DNA from: Isoetes taiwanensis
Lineage: Eukaryota > Streptophyta > Lycopodiopsida > Isoetales > Isoetaceae
NCBI GenBank assembly: GCA_021234155.1
Contig: JAJEKV010000085.1
Coordinates: 738,085-802,084, forward strand
Reading direction: 5' to 3'
DNA: 64,000 nt
Below, in pieces: positions 1 to 11,515 of this stretch. Position 1 is the first letter of the stretch, and each line of letters opens with the position of its first letter. A program made the translations under genes and the position numbers. The notes beneath the pieces were generated by a model that did not search any database, was not told the origin of the DNA, and was given only the letters and a program-made list of their open reading frames with translations.

Positions 1-900
1 CGGGGGGGTTACGTGCTGCTGGTAGAGGCCCTAAAGCTTGTGAAGTTGATGCTCCTCAGAGTAGCCTCTCTAGCACACCGTAGGATTCGCCTGTACAAGA
101 GCCACACCGGGGTTGTGGGGTGAAGGGGCCAGATCGGCTAAAAAGGAGTGTTCATGTCCTGACTCTCTTGAACTATCCCCCTCGGTGTGTGTAAAGTCGT
201 ACGGGATCATTGTGACTAGGTTCAATGGCTTCTACCACCGAAAGTGCGCGGTAAGGCATGGGGCTCACACCAAGGAAGTGGTGTACACTTTCCGGGTTCA
301 CCGGTCGCGCGGCCCCTAGTCACCTTGAGTTGGGGCATGCAGATCTCCTGAGGGGAGTGATCCCTACCTGCCCCATCTGGACCGAGTGACAGGTCTCCGT
401 GAATAGCCCCTTCGCTATGCATCCTGCTGGCTAAGGCCGTCCCAACACTTTTCAAATTTACTCAAAGTGTGCAATGTGAGGGGCGGATGGAGGGACAACC
501 CTATGCCATAAATTTATGCCGCCCAAATCCATTGCCATGAATTCCGCCCGCAACGGTCCTGAGACCCAAGCCGCTTCATCATCCTTGAGTTCCGAGTCCC
601 TGTAGATCCCCATGCTGATCTTTGTCTATGCAGATATGAGGACCATCCTTCGAGATGGTCACGTGATGCTGATGTATGTGCTACCCGACATGTACATGTT
701 TACGCCTCAAGCAGCCTAGGTAGGCCCCGAGGGAGACGGGGTAGAATGAGACACCTTCTTTACTCTCCCACCGAGACCTCGTTACGCGGGTGCAAAGTGA
801 TATGTGGAGTGGGCCCCTATTCATGGGACAAGTGTGGGGAAGAATCCTCGTTGTATAATACCGCGGAGCGTAATCAGATAATGCAGTAGGGGACGCCATA
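1..900. repeat. LTR-like repeat, family B, copy 1
   Basis: GC-rich sequence with no convincing coding frame. Its blocks recur in the same order in 22864-23830: a gggcggatgga block followed by caaccctat (about 483-510), a gatgtgctaccc block (about 673-685), a gagacacctt block (about 748-757) and a ggggaa/tcct block (about 836-848). Two dispersed copies of roughly 900-960 bp without internal coding sequence suggest solo LTRs of another retrotransposon family. Copy 1 is cut by the window start and merges into the copy A LTR near 900-918. Identity is divergent, so this is a by-eye alignment. Confidence 0.5.
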
Positions 901-914
901 CGCTCAAAGCCCGG

Positions 915-1300
915 CAGCCAACAGGCGCCAGACAAGTGACGGCTCGCCACCGCCTCGCTGCCGGCTGGCCAGATTCCCAGTAATCTTCAAGAGGCACCGC
1001 CAACATTCCTCAAGAATCGCCTCCTTCCGTGAGTCGGCACCGGTGATCACTCGAGTAAGTCTATATTGGGCCAAAGGCCATTGTACTATATAAGGAGTAG
1101 AGCTAGCACATGAGTTTTAGATGAGTTTTGAGTCTTGTCTCTTTCGCCTCGACAGAGTCGACGTCCCACACACCCGCTCACCAATTCTTGTTCTTTCTTG
1201 CAAATCTCACAAGGATATAAGTCCCCCTGACATTCTCCCCGTTAGATCCAAGGGTTCCCACAGAGGCCTTGCAGTGAGTTCTCAACCCGCATTCTGCACA
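915..1300 (+). repeat. 5' LTR of Ty3 copy A (5'-truncated)
   Basis: Matches the 3' LTR (11341-11935) from about its caacaagaggcgcc block onward. Shared blocks are caagaggcaccgccaacattcct, tctatattgggccaaaggcc, the TATA region, and a gagttct/c-aaccc end. The U3 beginning (TGTTAGTCC) is absent: sequence before about 915 aligns with LTR family B instead. It is therefore only about 385 bp of a roughly 595-bp LTR. Confidence 0.75.
1087..1093 (+). promoter_or_regulatory. TATA box in 5' LTR of copy A
   Basis: TATATAA follows ttgtac and is conserved in position with the 3' LTR (11660-11668) and the copy C LTR (60602-60610). It is the expected core promoter position for an LTR element, with the R region starting downstream. 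Activity is unknown. Confidence 0.5.
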
Positions 1301-1519
1301 CTATCGCCGGTTCAGATTCGGATTTTCCTCTTTCTTCGCCGCCATGTTCCGCCCAAAAATTTCATGCCGTAAGAACTTCTTTTCCCTGCATCTGCTGCCT
1401 CGCTTGGAGGCCATCATAGAAGGGAAGCCGTTTCCGCGGACATGTAAGGATCCGCTTATGACATTGGAGGGGAGGCCACATTTGGTCTAGGGCTCGGGCC
1501 GGGCCCACCCCTCGCGGTC

Positions 1520-3669
1520 ATGTCTCGCCCAAATTCCTCCCGCCAAGCTGCAGTAAACATTGCTCTCATGTGCCTGGGCCTCCCTTATCACTACCGTATC
1601 CTATCCGGCTCCACCTCGCCAACTTTTACTTTCACACCCCGTAACATGCCTTCATCCATCGGGCCTTTCCGCCATATCTTCTTTCACAACCATCATCTCC
1701 TATTTCGGTGGATGTGGATATCCACGTCTTTTGTTCTCCCGTGAATTTCCTTCCCTACATTTCCCACCACTCTTCCTCTGCTTACAACCTTACCAACCTC
1801 AAAACCAATGATCGTGCACCTCCAAAGACTCCACCTCGCAACCTCTTTCATCCGGTCTTTTCGCACCATGCCACCGCTTAATCCAATTCAATATCCTCCA
1901 TATCATAACCCCGGGCCCAGCCTAACACTTTACCTCTACCTTTCGCAACCTTAAGTCGACTTATCCTACCTTTGGCAACACGAAAGGCAAACCCTTAGAA
2001 TCAAAGTGCTCAAAGTGCCCACATGGAAGAATTTGAGGCTCGCTGTCCTAAATGGTCATGCGCAACCTCAACTGGAAATTCCACATCTTTTTTCCACCAC
2101 GCCACAAGTGGTTCATCAATGGCTCATGTCCAATAAAAAGCCATCGAAACAAAAGATTGGTCCAAAATGAAAACTTTTTTTCTCACTATGGGACCACTGA
2201 TGATGATCAACTTCATTCTGCTAAACTCAATGACCTTCAACAAGAGCCCACGGAGTCCGGGCCGGATTTGCGTAGATCGACTTCACATTCTCGCTTCAAA
2301 GAAATCCCAAGGAGTACCCCACATTGCAGCCGCATCTTGGTCTGGTTTTCTCCAAGGACTTCCTCCGACTATCGACTCATGATCAATACCGCTACCAAGA
2401 CTTTTGAGCAGGCTATCGATCTTGTCAATCACTTTCGGTCAATGTTTCCTCCCGTATGGCTCTTTCAGGGAGTTCCCTTTCGTTCACCATGGTTCCTCGC
2501 ATCGCTGTTCAACCTCAACACTTAATCATAGCGGTCAGATCTGGTGCCATATTCGTAAATATCAAGGCCACTTTATGAATGAGTGCAACTCCACCAATGG
2601 CCCGCCTCATTGTAAAAGATGCAACATGTGCAATCATGCCACGGAAAAGTGCACTCGCACTCATCCTACACCTTTCCGTAACAAGATGGTTTATCAAGTG
2701 CAAACCACACCTCAGCACCAATCGCAATATCAGCAGCCACCACTGCAGGTGCAACCCAATCAACTCTATCAGCAACAGGAGCAACAACGGGGACCCAATA
2801 CACATCCTCCTTTTGATCCTTCGAAAGCTCAGTGTTATCACTGTCAAGAATGGGGTCATACCACCACGGCGTGTCCTCAACTTCCACAAGTTCAAGTGCA
2901 GCTTCCTGGCACAAATCAGACCACATCGGTCCGCCTCACGGCTTACCAACTCTGGATTGCTAATGGCAAACACGGACCGCGTCCTGTTCTTCGGAAGCCA
3001 CCTCGCGCACCTCAGCAATCACGCTATCAACCAGCTCCTGCCAATCAACCTCAGATGGATCAACAAGCACAGGAAGAAATTTTTCAGGCACTTAATCCTC
3101 CAGTTCAGCCATCAAATTGGGTTGGTTTGGTTTCACGCCAGACCAGGGCGTCACGTCCCTTAACCATTATTTCTAAGGGCACGCAACCTGCTTTTGCAGT
3201 CGATACCATTCCTCATGATGACGAAAAAAAGGTTCACTTTGCACCTGATTTGGAGAAACTCATGCCGCATGTCATGCCTAAAGTTCGACAAAGCATTCTG
3301 AACCTCATGCAAGCTGCTGAAGGCCGCACGTTAGCCAATGTTCATGCCACTACTCGAGCTCAACAAAGACAAGAAACACCTTCCACGTCTCAACCTCCAC
3401 GCTCTCAGACCTATCCAAATATAGCTGCTGAGGTTGACCTACTCAAAGAAGTTGCTGCTTCATTACCACGCACTCCAAAGACTGTGGATCCGGAAGAGAT
3501 CCTTTTTCTCACGTGCCTCGGAACTCCAAGAGGAACTAGCAAAAATCAAAATTCCTTTAAGTTTGGCCACAATTTTGAAACTCGTCCCCGCTCTCAAGGA
3601 CCGTTACCACTCCCGATTTGTTTTGGTTGGGGCTGTTGCACTCTACTCCCACGGTACATGCCACGGTAG
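1520..3669 (+). pseudogene. gag: Ty3/gypsy Gag, decayed
   Basis: Gag forms the virus-like particle and binds element RNA. The C-terminal half is open from 2404 to 3669 in one frame; the N-terminal part (from ATG 1520 through about 2400) is scattered over frames. Two zinc knuckles of the CX2CX4HX4C form are intact: CKRCNMCNHATEKC (2611-2652) and CYHCQEWGHTTTAC (2833-2874). A third, CHIRKYQGHFMNEC (2545-2586), has lost its second cysteine. The knuckles are separated by a Pro/Gln-rich linker of about 60 residues, and a long low-complexity tail follows. Start at 1520 is a guess from ATG position and composition. Confidence 0.7.
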
Positions 3670-4170
3670 GCAATCAACAAGTCAATCATGTTCAAATTGA
3701 TGGAGGTAGCGGTCAATCTCATCACGGATAAACTCGCGAAACAAGCGGGTATCAAACAACTCTATCGCGCCCCATATGACATCAAATTGGCCAATGGCCA
3801 TATAATCACGAGACCTCAAGGCATCACGCCTCTTCTTCACATCAACATTGGTGATCTCGCATTCCTTGGAATTTGGTGTTTGGAAGGCTGGAGAAGATCC
3901 GTGTGATTATGAAATGTTGGTTCGGCAGACCTTTTCTCCGCCAGGCCAAGAGTATCCATTCTTGGGCCCCGGGACGCTTAGTCATCCGAGATGGTCACCT
4001 CAATGCCACCATGGACTTGGAAACAGGCAAAATCATTTCCGTCAACAACGCTGAACCCTCTCTCCGACACCGGATTCGAGGACGCTTGAGAATATCTATC
4101 ACGATTCAGGGCTCCACTGCGGAGTCCGCCTCGTCATCCTACCCCGAATATGCCGATCCTGGGGAGAAAT
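3670..4170 (+). pseudogene. Ty3 retropepsin-like aspartic protease, decayed
   Basis: Directly downstream of gag. A DGGS-type active-site stretch appears near 3700 in one frame and continues, after a frameshift, as NLITDKLAKQAGI and IKLANGHIITRPQG (about 3715-3830), typical of the retropepsin region of plant Ty3 elements. The protease would cleave the Gag-Pol polyprotein. Several frame changes follow, so no functional product is expected. Confidence 0.55.
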
Positions 4171-4559
4171 GACTCTTGATCAGGACGGGCGTGGCTGCTT
4201 TGTTTGACCCTTTACGGCTCTTTGTCGAATCCAGCGTGTTGATCACTTTTCGAATCTTGAACTTCCTGCCGCTCGTAGATGTACACGCCGCCATGAAGCA
4301 ACCCCGCTGATGACACTTTCGGAACCTCTCTTTTTCACCACGCAGCGAGTGCCACGATCCGTTATGCTTCAACCTCCTGCTCATATTGTCCGGACGGAAG
4401 TTATCCCCATATTGGGACTCAAGTCGAAGATTGTGGATGTAGGCAACAATCACCGTCCAATTGCTGCCAAATCTTCCGACACCCTATCGTACAGGGCCGC
4501 CACGCTCTTCAAAAGTTCAAACACATTTTTACCGAGCTACAGAGATCTTGGGGGATCAA

Positions 4560-5880
4560 CAAAACCTTGGGGAACTCACCATTCCTACCAAATCTGATGC
4601 ACGCCCGATTAGATAGCAACGGCATGACGGGCCAACCCCATTACCGTGATCGCGTCAAGGCGAAATTGACAAACTCCTTGCTGCCGGGTTTGATCTATGA
4701 GGTCAAACATTCTCGAATGGGTGAGCCCCATTGTCATTGCACTCAAACACAATGGTAAGATCCGCGTTTGCGTGGACTACCGAAAACTCAATCGTACACC
4801 TGGGCGTGATCATTTTCCACTTCCCTTCACGCACCGGGTTCGAAGAGGTTCTTTGGACATGAGATGTACTCCTTCATGGATGGTTTTTCCGCTACAACGA
4901 TCTCAATCAAAGAATTGACCAACTCAAGACTACTTTCACCATCCCGTGGGGGCACTTTTGCCTACAAGGTCCTTTTGGATTATCAAACTCTCCATCCACG
5001 CGTTTTCAACGTATCATGCTCTCGTTTTTTCATGATTTTATGAAGGAAAATCCCTTCTTGCAAATTTTTCAAGATGACTTCTCGCCACGCCTGAGTTCCA
5101 TGGCTGACCATTTGGATAAATTGGAACTCGTCTTTCGAGAAATGTGATGAGTCCGCATTAGTCTCAATCAGGAGAAATGCACCTTTTGTGTCACCTCGTG
5201 TGTTCTCGTTAGGGACACGTTGTCGAAAGCGTGTATCACCACGGATCCTCGCCAAAATCAGTGTGCTCAAAGCTCAAGCACCGACCAATATCAAGGAGAC
5301 ACGCTCTTTCCGGTAAGGTCAATTATTACTCCACCTTCATTCTGGACTAGCGTACCATTGCAGATCCCATTCATAAACTCACGGGTGATGAATCCACGGG
5401 CTTGGAATTCCCAGTGCGGATGTCGCTTTCCAACAATTGAACCTTTTGCTTACTCAGGCCCCGGTTCTTGTTCCTCCTCAATGGGACAAGCCTTTCATGT
5501 TCATATCGATGTCGGCGTTTGCTATTGGAGCTGTTTCTTTTCAAGAATATGATGCGCGACACCGACAAAACCGCCGTCACGCCCGGCCGAAAACTCAATT
5601 CTCATTGCGCAACTATTCGCCACCAGAGCGTGAAGCTTTGGGTCTCATTTTTACGTGTCCAACGCTTCCGTCACTATCTTTTGGGGGCCGGATCAAATTC
5701 TTTGTTGACCACCAAGCACTCCTTTATTTGATCAACAAATCCCGCCCACGGGCGCATTGCTTTCGTTGGGTCCTTCTTCTCCAAGAATTTGCCCTTTTGA
5801 AATTGTTCACAAGGCGGCAAATCTCATGTTGTCCCGGATTATCTTTCACGCATCCACACGGATGATCCCTCCTTTGGAGT
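4560..5880 (+). pseudogene. pol: Ty3 reverse transcriptase and RNase H, decayed
   Basis: RT motifs are visible but in different frames. SPIVIALKHNGKIRVCVDYR (about 4724-4783) is the usual Ty3 RT palm region, followed by RDHFPLPF. The catalytic YxDD-like box reads FQDD (5067-5078). RNase H begins near 5437 with a KPFMF-type strand, then SPPEREALGLIF (about 5620-5655) and FFVDHQALLYLINKSRP (5697-5747), the familiar connection and RNase H signatures. Many frameshifts and stops break the domain. Confidence 0.85.
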
Positions 5881-6059
5881 CTCGGGCGCCTTTCCCGACT
5901 CAACTCTTTTTAGTCACGGCAACACCACATTGGTTCCATGACTTTCGCCAGCATTACCTCCTCAGCTCTTCCACCCAGGGACATGGCGGCTCTCTCATGC
6001 CAAACGACAATCCTGCCGTCATCAATTTTCTCCATGACGTCCGCGGACTACACCATGGT

Positions 6060-7180
6060 TGCGGGACATCTTTACAAAAGGGTAAGGATACCATCCTTCG
6101 TATTTGTGTTCTACCTCATGAAGTTCCGGATATTGTCCGGAGAAGCTCATCAAGGGCTCGGTGGTGGTCATTTTCATGGTGACACCACAAAGACGCAAAA
6201 ATCCCTTTCTAGTTGGGTATTTTGGCCATGCTCTTCAAAGACGCCATGCCCACGCCTCGTGTGATGTTTGCCGGCGTGTGGGACGGCCCACGGCCCGTGA
6301 CGCTCTTCCCTTGACGCCCGGCCGCCACGCCCACTTCCCTTCAAGAAATGGGGAATGGATTTTGTGGGACCCATCGATCTCCGCACACGCACACACACCG
6401 CGCCGCTACATTCGGGTTCTCACCGACCACGCTTACTAAATGGGTGGAAGCTTGCGCACTTCCGCATAACACCGCGGCAAGTAATGCCCAAGGTCCTCTA
6501 TCAACAAATTATCGCGATTTGGCTGCCCCACCTGAGCTGGTCGTTGATCGTGGTGTCCATTTTATCAATCATATCATCAAGGAGCCGACGGATTATCTCC
6601 TCGATACATCATCACAAGAGCACACCTTACTATCCTCAAGGTAATGGTTTGGCAGAAAGCACCAACAAAACTCACGGTCACAATTTTCAAGAAAATTTGT
6701 GGACGCTTCACGCATGACCGGCAAACAAAGCTTCCTACCATTTTTTGGGCCTACAATACTTGTTTCAAAATAGCTACTGTGTCACACCTCTTTCAAATTG
6801 GTTTATGGTCGAAAGCTCTCATGTCGGTTTTGAATACATCCTACCCACTTTACGTTTTCAACCGGCACGCCCATAATCCACTGGCCGCGACTCAAAGAAA
6901 GGGTCTATCAATTGGAACAGTTGGATGAACTTAGAAGGGATGCTTATATTCGTGTTCTTCATGGACAACAGGTTGCAAAAATCTTTACATGACAAACGAT
7001 CAAGACAAAACATTCAACGAAGGAGATTTGGTTCTTCTTTATGATTCTCGGACAAAAAATTTTCCCGTAAACTTAAGTTTCGTTGGCTTGGCCCTTATCA
7101 AATTGTTCAAGTGGTTCGACCCGGCGTTTTCAAACCTGGGCTGAAGTTAGATGGCACTCTATTACCTACATCGGGTTAAA
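6060..7180 (+). pseudogene. pol: Ty3 integrase with GPY/F module, decayed
   Basis: The HHCC zinc-binding end is seen as a GH ... CDVCRRVGRPT run (about 6224-6290). The catalytic core starts with MDFVGPIDL (6355-6381). A second catalytic region, VVDRGVHFIN, lies near 6540-6570 in another frame. Past the core, an EGDLVLLYDSR-like stretch and FRWLGPYQIVQV (about 7078-7115, mixed frames) form a GPY/F module. I see no chromodomain after it. Integrase would insert element cDNA; this copy is broken. Confidence 0.8.
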
Positions 7181-8188
7181 GGCTTAGCCAAAAATATTTC
7201 ATCACACGTAAAGCGACAATCAACAAACGGATGCCGCTCAAGACACAACCACAACCGAAAGTGACTAAAACAAAGGGCATATTATATTATAGGTGGAATT
7301 TTTTACAAAATGTGGGGCGCAACCCGACTATTTCCGCTATGGGCACCGGCCCCTATATACAAAAACCGGCTCGTGAGCCCTATCTACTAAGTCCTAAGAA
7401 AAAAACCCTCTACTCGGGTTGGGGCGCAGGTGATGCGCAGGATGTGGTAGAGGTTCGCCGTGGTCCCCAAATGGGGTGCAGAACCACCTCCATCCCGTTG
7501 GTATGAGGATCGGGATGTTCAGCCATCCCGAACACCAGCCATCCATTCTCAGGCCACGATTGTGGCAGCCCGAGGTCCGCATAATTCATTTTGCAAGTAA
7601 TCCACTCTTGACGTTAGTGGGCATCGCGGTTCTCGCTCAAACCAGAAGCAGCCCATGCTTTGGCGCCATCGAATGTTCGCTTCACTCCCGGTTCGCCGTT
7701 TATATAGCCAACCAAGGAACTCCTTGTCGGCGTGGACCAATCAAAAATCGCCAACGTGTTTGCAATGCAAGGTCGCTTCTAAACGAGAATTGTTTCCCCG
7801 CCGCATATCTAGCCATGGTTCCCTCGACACATTCGTTTAATGATATCCCGCCGAGTTGCCGGCGTATTAAATGCCATTGCTTCTTTTTCATACCCGTCAC
7901 CCATTAATATGTGTCCTTTGGCCACTGTCACATCGATCATTTTCTCACGACTCATCTCCACCGTTCATTACTTCTCCCTTGGTTGTTTGGGGACTTAGCC
8001 AAATTTTTGCCTCTCAATCCCTCCTTGGCATCTTTCGACACTGGCACCATCAATGGTTACCGTTTCACCCTCATCATGACCCTTCGCCCACATTTGCGCC
8101 CTAAACCTTTTCATCTCTCACGAGCCTTCATCCTCAGTTCTTTGCCTTAGTCCTCGCCTTTGAATCACGTTCTTTTCCGCTAATCTTT
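7181..8188 (+). other. Spacer between integrase and extra ORF, copy A
   Basis: About 1 kb inside copy A with no recognisable domain on either strand. It lies between the end of integrase and the ATG of the extra ORF, so it may hold an untranslated leader or a splice acceptor for the downstream ORF, but no convincing signal was picked out. Confidence 0.3.
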
Positions 8189-8392
8189 TTTTTTTTTTTT
8201 TTGAATAAGAGTATGTATTAATATATAAAATCTTTGCCAGATGGGATGATGGAAAAGCACCGGAAAATTTTCAAGTTACACTAAAACTACCACTCAATCT
8301 TCCCTACCCACGGATTACTATAGGGAACCATCTTTTCGAAGATACTATATGGAGTTAGCACCAATTTTTCAAAAACTTAGGAGAAAACTTTT
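8189..8392 (-). mobile_element. PolyA-tailed retroposon nested in copy A, flanked by 9-bp repeats
   Basis: The 9-bp sequence ctaatcttt occurs on both sides (8180-8188 and 8393-8401). The insert begins, on the plus strand, with a run of T, which is a polyA tail on the minus strand, preceded by gaataagagtatg-type AT-rich sequence. This is the picture expected for target-primed reverse transcription of a short SINE or a heavily 5'-truncated LINE. I found no tRNA A/B boxes. The insertion lies 3 bp upstream of the ATG context of the extra ORF, leaving that ORF's coding part untouched. Confidence 0.65.
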
Positions 8393-8404
8393 CTAATCTT
8401 TGCC

Positions 8405-11400
8405 ATGGCTGCACCAAAGCCCTTGTTGGCTCGAGGGAACCGCTCTTTTAGTCTGTATCTTTCTTGGCCGCCAGAAAAGCCCTTGTTAATTCTTCAAATG
8501 GAACTTCCAATTCTCTCAAAAATCGACCAAATTGACCCGGTTAGGCGGTTCATCGCTAACATCGTCAACGGCCCGCATGGCTACACCACGATGGTCGATG
8601 GCACCACCATTTCGCTTAACTTCACCTGATTTCTGAGGTATTCCATATTCCTTTTGCAAACCCCCTTGTTTATCTTGGTGCGCCATACGGGATCTCGATG
8701 TCCTTTGAAGTTTGGTGCTCCCGCTTATCATGCAAATGTGCATCGCCGACCAATATTGACAAGCCCCATGAGACCTTTGTTAAGTTTCTGTGGCGCAAGT
8801 TCCTTGGGTATTCTATCAAGAACACCCATATCAATAAACCTTTCTATAATATAGTGGTCACTGCTACTCGCTCAACCCACCACATCGATTGGCCCCAATT
8901 GCTGTTCTACCGTCTTTTTCAAGAAGTGGACCGTCTTCGGGCTGCCACTTCTATTTCTGAAGTTTCTGTGGGAGGCCACCTTCAAGCCATTATCGTCATT
9001 ACTTTCCTCCACACCTCCTCCTTCTCATGATTCCACTTCGGGCGGTCCCTTCCTCGGACTCACCAAGTCGGCACTTCCGCCCTTCTTCCTCGGGTCATGT
9101 CAAAATTCCGCACTCGATGTCCTTTGTCTCCTCCTCCGCTCTGAATCCAAGCATTCCAGTTCACACCATCTCTCACAAACATCGCAAACCAGGCAACAGC
9201 AGGCTCCACCACCACAGCACCCTCGTCATTTTGTTGTATCGATGTCGGCAGGATGCTCAAGCTGCTGTTCTAAAGTTACAAGAATCCCAAGAAGCTCTTA
9301 TGAATGGGGTTCACACGGCCCTGACGGCCTCGGATCGCGTTCACAAGTGACCTTCAAGTCGCCACTGCACAAGTTCAAACTTTGAGGCCCAACTTCAAGA
9401 CAAAGCACGGAGCTCTCTTATAGGCCCGTATAGATCTCAAAGTGCACGGGGATCGGACCAGCCTACTTACGGTCGCGGGCTCAACTCCAATCCAAATTCG
9501 GGACTTATTGGAGCAAAACAAGTCCAAAGATACTCTCACGAAAGTGACAAAGAGAACGATATAGCTAAGCTTGATGCCTTGTACTCAGAGCTTTGTGACA
9601 ATTACAGCACTCAAGTTCAAAACCTTACCGAGCGTGACGCTCAAATTGTCTCTCTGGCGGCTCGGCTCTCCACGCCAGACTTCACGACTCACATCTCTCC
9701 AAGATCGCCTTACGGAGGAGGTACGAAGCAGAAAATTCTTGATGACGGAGATTGTCGTTAGCTTCGACTCAATGCTCCTGGGCAATCCACCTCACAGGTC
9801 CACACTTCTCATACACGGGTCCGTGACCAGTCACGCCTTCTATTAGAAAAGGACCACAGGATCCGTGACCTTGAACAACGAGCATAAAGACGCTATTCGG
9901 GCCGGTCTGGCGATGAGGCCTGAACCAAACTTGCGGCTATATTGCCATCGTTAGCCCACCGCTGTTGATTTCCCGTTCCATCCGCTATCGGATTATGTGG
10001 TTGCCCGCCGCCACCTCTTTCTTCTAAAGTGGCATGGGGCTGATGGTCTGTGGATGTTCACTGCGCGACCTTGCATTTCCTTCGGATCTGGCCAGAACTC
10101 TCAATTGAAGACAAAGGTTTATGCTGTGCCCTTTTGGTCTTTGATCTCATTCACTGCGATGATCCGGACTTCATCACCTTCAGAACTGTTCAGCCTATGG
10201 CTTACATTTTTCATGATTTCTATCGGGTGATACATAGGAGAGATTTCGGGATGGGCCACTGTAGAACTTCGGGGGTGACCCCACTCTTCAATGGTTGGAT
10301 AACAACCCTATCTCGGGCGTGATCATGCTCGGACTGCACGCTCTTCATCAAGAGTACATGCACGAGCTTGCACATCATTTTACCTCTCGGCAAGCGAAAG
10401 TGCTGCAACAAATAAGGAAGTATCTAGGACATCGAGGATCTTCCCTATGCACAAATTTATATGCAACACCTCGCCCGTTACAATCAATTCGTGCTCTTCG
10501 GATAGCAAGGCAGTCCCCACAGTGTTGGGATAGCCCCTCTGTCAACTCTCAACTCTCGGGCCATGCGGGATCGTTGGTGTAAAGCTCTTGATCCGGCCCT
10601 TTCGGTGAATCAGGGGGGCGGGCTCAAGAACCCACGCCCATACGGGCATGGTTCCCTCTCCCTATGCTTCCCCAGGTGTTCCTCCACGCCCGGGTTCGAC
10701 TTCGATTGGCGTCTCCCCTTTTGGACAAAGGTCATGGATGGCCATCTTTGGATGGACTCCACCTCGGATCTCGACGGATCTCCGGTGGGATCCCCGTTTT
10801 GTTCGGGCCCCATTGGGAGGAGGGTGCCACTCTTGATAACACCACGAATTGGATCTATATTGCTAATGAGCGTGGTTGGCAACGCCCTGCTGATGCGCTA
10901 CATGGTCTTGACACCTTCTTGCAGAATGCTGCCACCTCACCAGATCCTTCAGTCCACCTTCAAGCAGGTTTTTGTGCTGCTCTAAAATGCATCTTGCTCA
11001 GCTCCTTAAATCGGCAGCGTCCCATTTTTTACTGCAATCCGAATGCCAGCGTCAGTGCCTTCGGCCTCCAGACCTGCCTGCTCATGGAATGTCAGTTTGT
11101 TTCTTCTGACGCCCACGCTGCCCTTGAAGACATGGTGCGCTCTCATTTTCTCATTGATGCTGATCCTGCCCTTGGGCTCAACACTCCTCCTGCTCTTCAA
11201 ATACGCCAGGATCTCATAGGCACTTACCATAATGGTGCCCGTCCTCACTCCCGTGAGGATCACTTTCAGACTGATGGCTTCCCGCCTTCAGAAACACTTC
11301 CTCCTTTTCTTCACCCTGAGTGTCGTTTGGTGGGGGGGAGTGTTAGTCCTGTGCCTCCTGGTACAGGACTATTCATGCATACGACGGACCAGGTCAAGAA

Positions 11401-11515
11401 CAAGGATCCACAGTCAGCCACGGGTCAGCCATCAAAGGCTCAGCAGAAGACCAAGCAGCAGACCACGCAGTCAAAACCTGCGTCCGTCAACAAGAGGCGC
11501 CGCTCAGACAAGTGA
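8405..11515 (+). pseudogene. Extra ORF between integrase and 3' LTR of Ty3 copy A, decayed
   Basis: Homologous along its length to the better preserved ORF of copy C (60743-63946). The ATG at 8405 has a good context (gccATGG). Conserved landmarks are FVKFLWRKF and IKNTHINKP (about 8770-8850), AAVLKLQESQEALMNG (about 9258-9310), VVARRHLFLLKWHGA (about 9990-10035) and the long C-terminal block 10855-11515 (FCAALKC, SAFGLQTCLLMECQ, FQTDGFPPSET). At least six frame changes break it. The last segment is open through the polypurine tract into the 3' LTR and ends at 11515 with a Lys/Arg-rich tail. Function unknown; no transmembrane segment or signal peptide was seen, so an envelope role is not supported. 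Confidence 0.75.
11331..11340 (+). other. Polypurine tract of copy A
   Basis: tgggggggag lies immediately before the LTR start TGTTAG and would prime plus-strand DNA synthesis. The same tract occurs in copy C (60930-60941, minus). It is also coding: it encodes Val-Gly-Gly-Ser of the extra ORF in both copies. Confidence 0.8.

Noticed and set aside
800-915. Extension of the copy A 5' LTR to about position 800
   Set aside because: The attcatggga block looked like U3, but the stretch aligns better and longer with LTR family B copy 2 (about 23740-23815).
8405-11515. Envelope-like gene
   Set aside because: Position fits, but no signal peptide, membrane anchor or furin-like site is visible in either copy.
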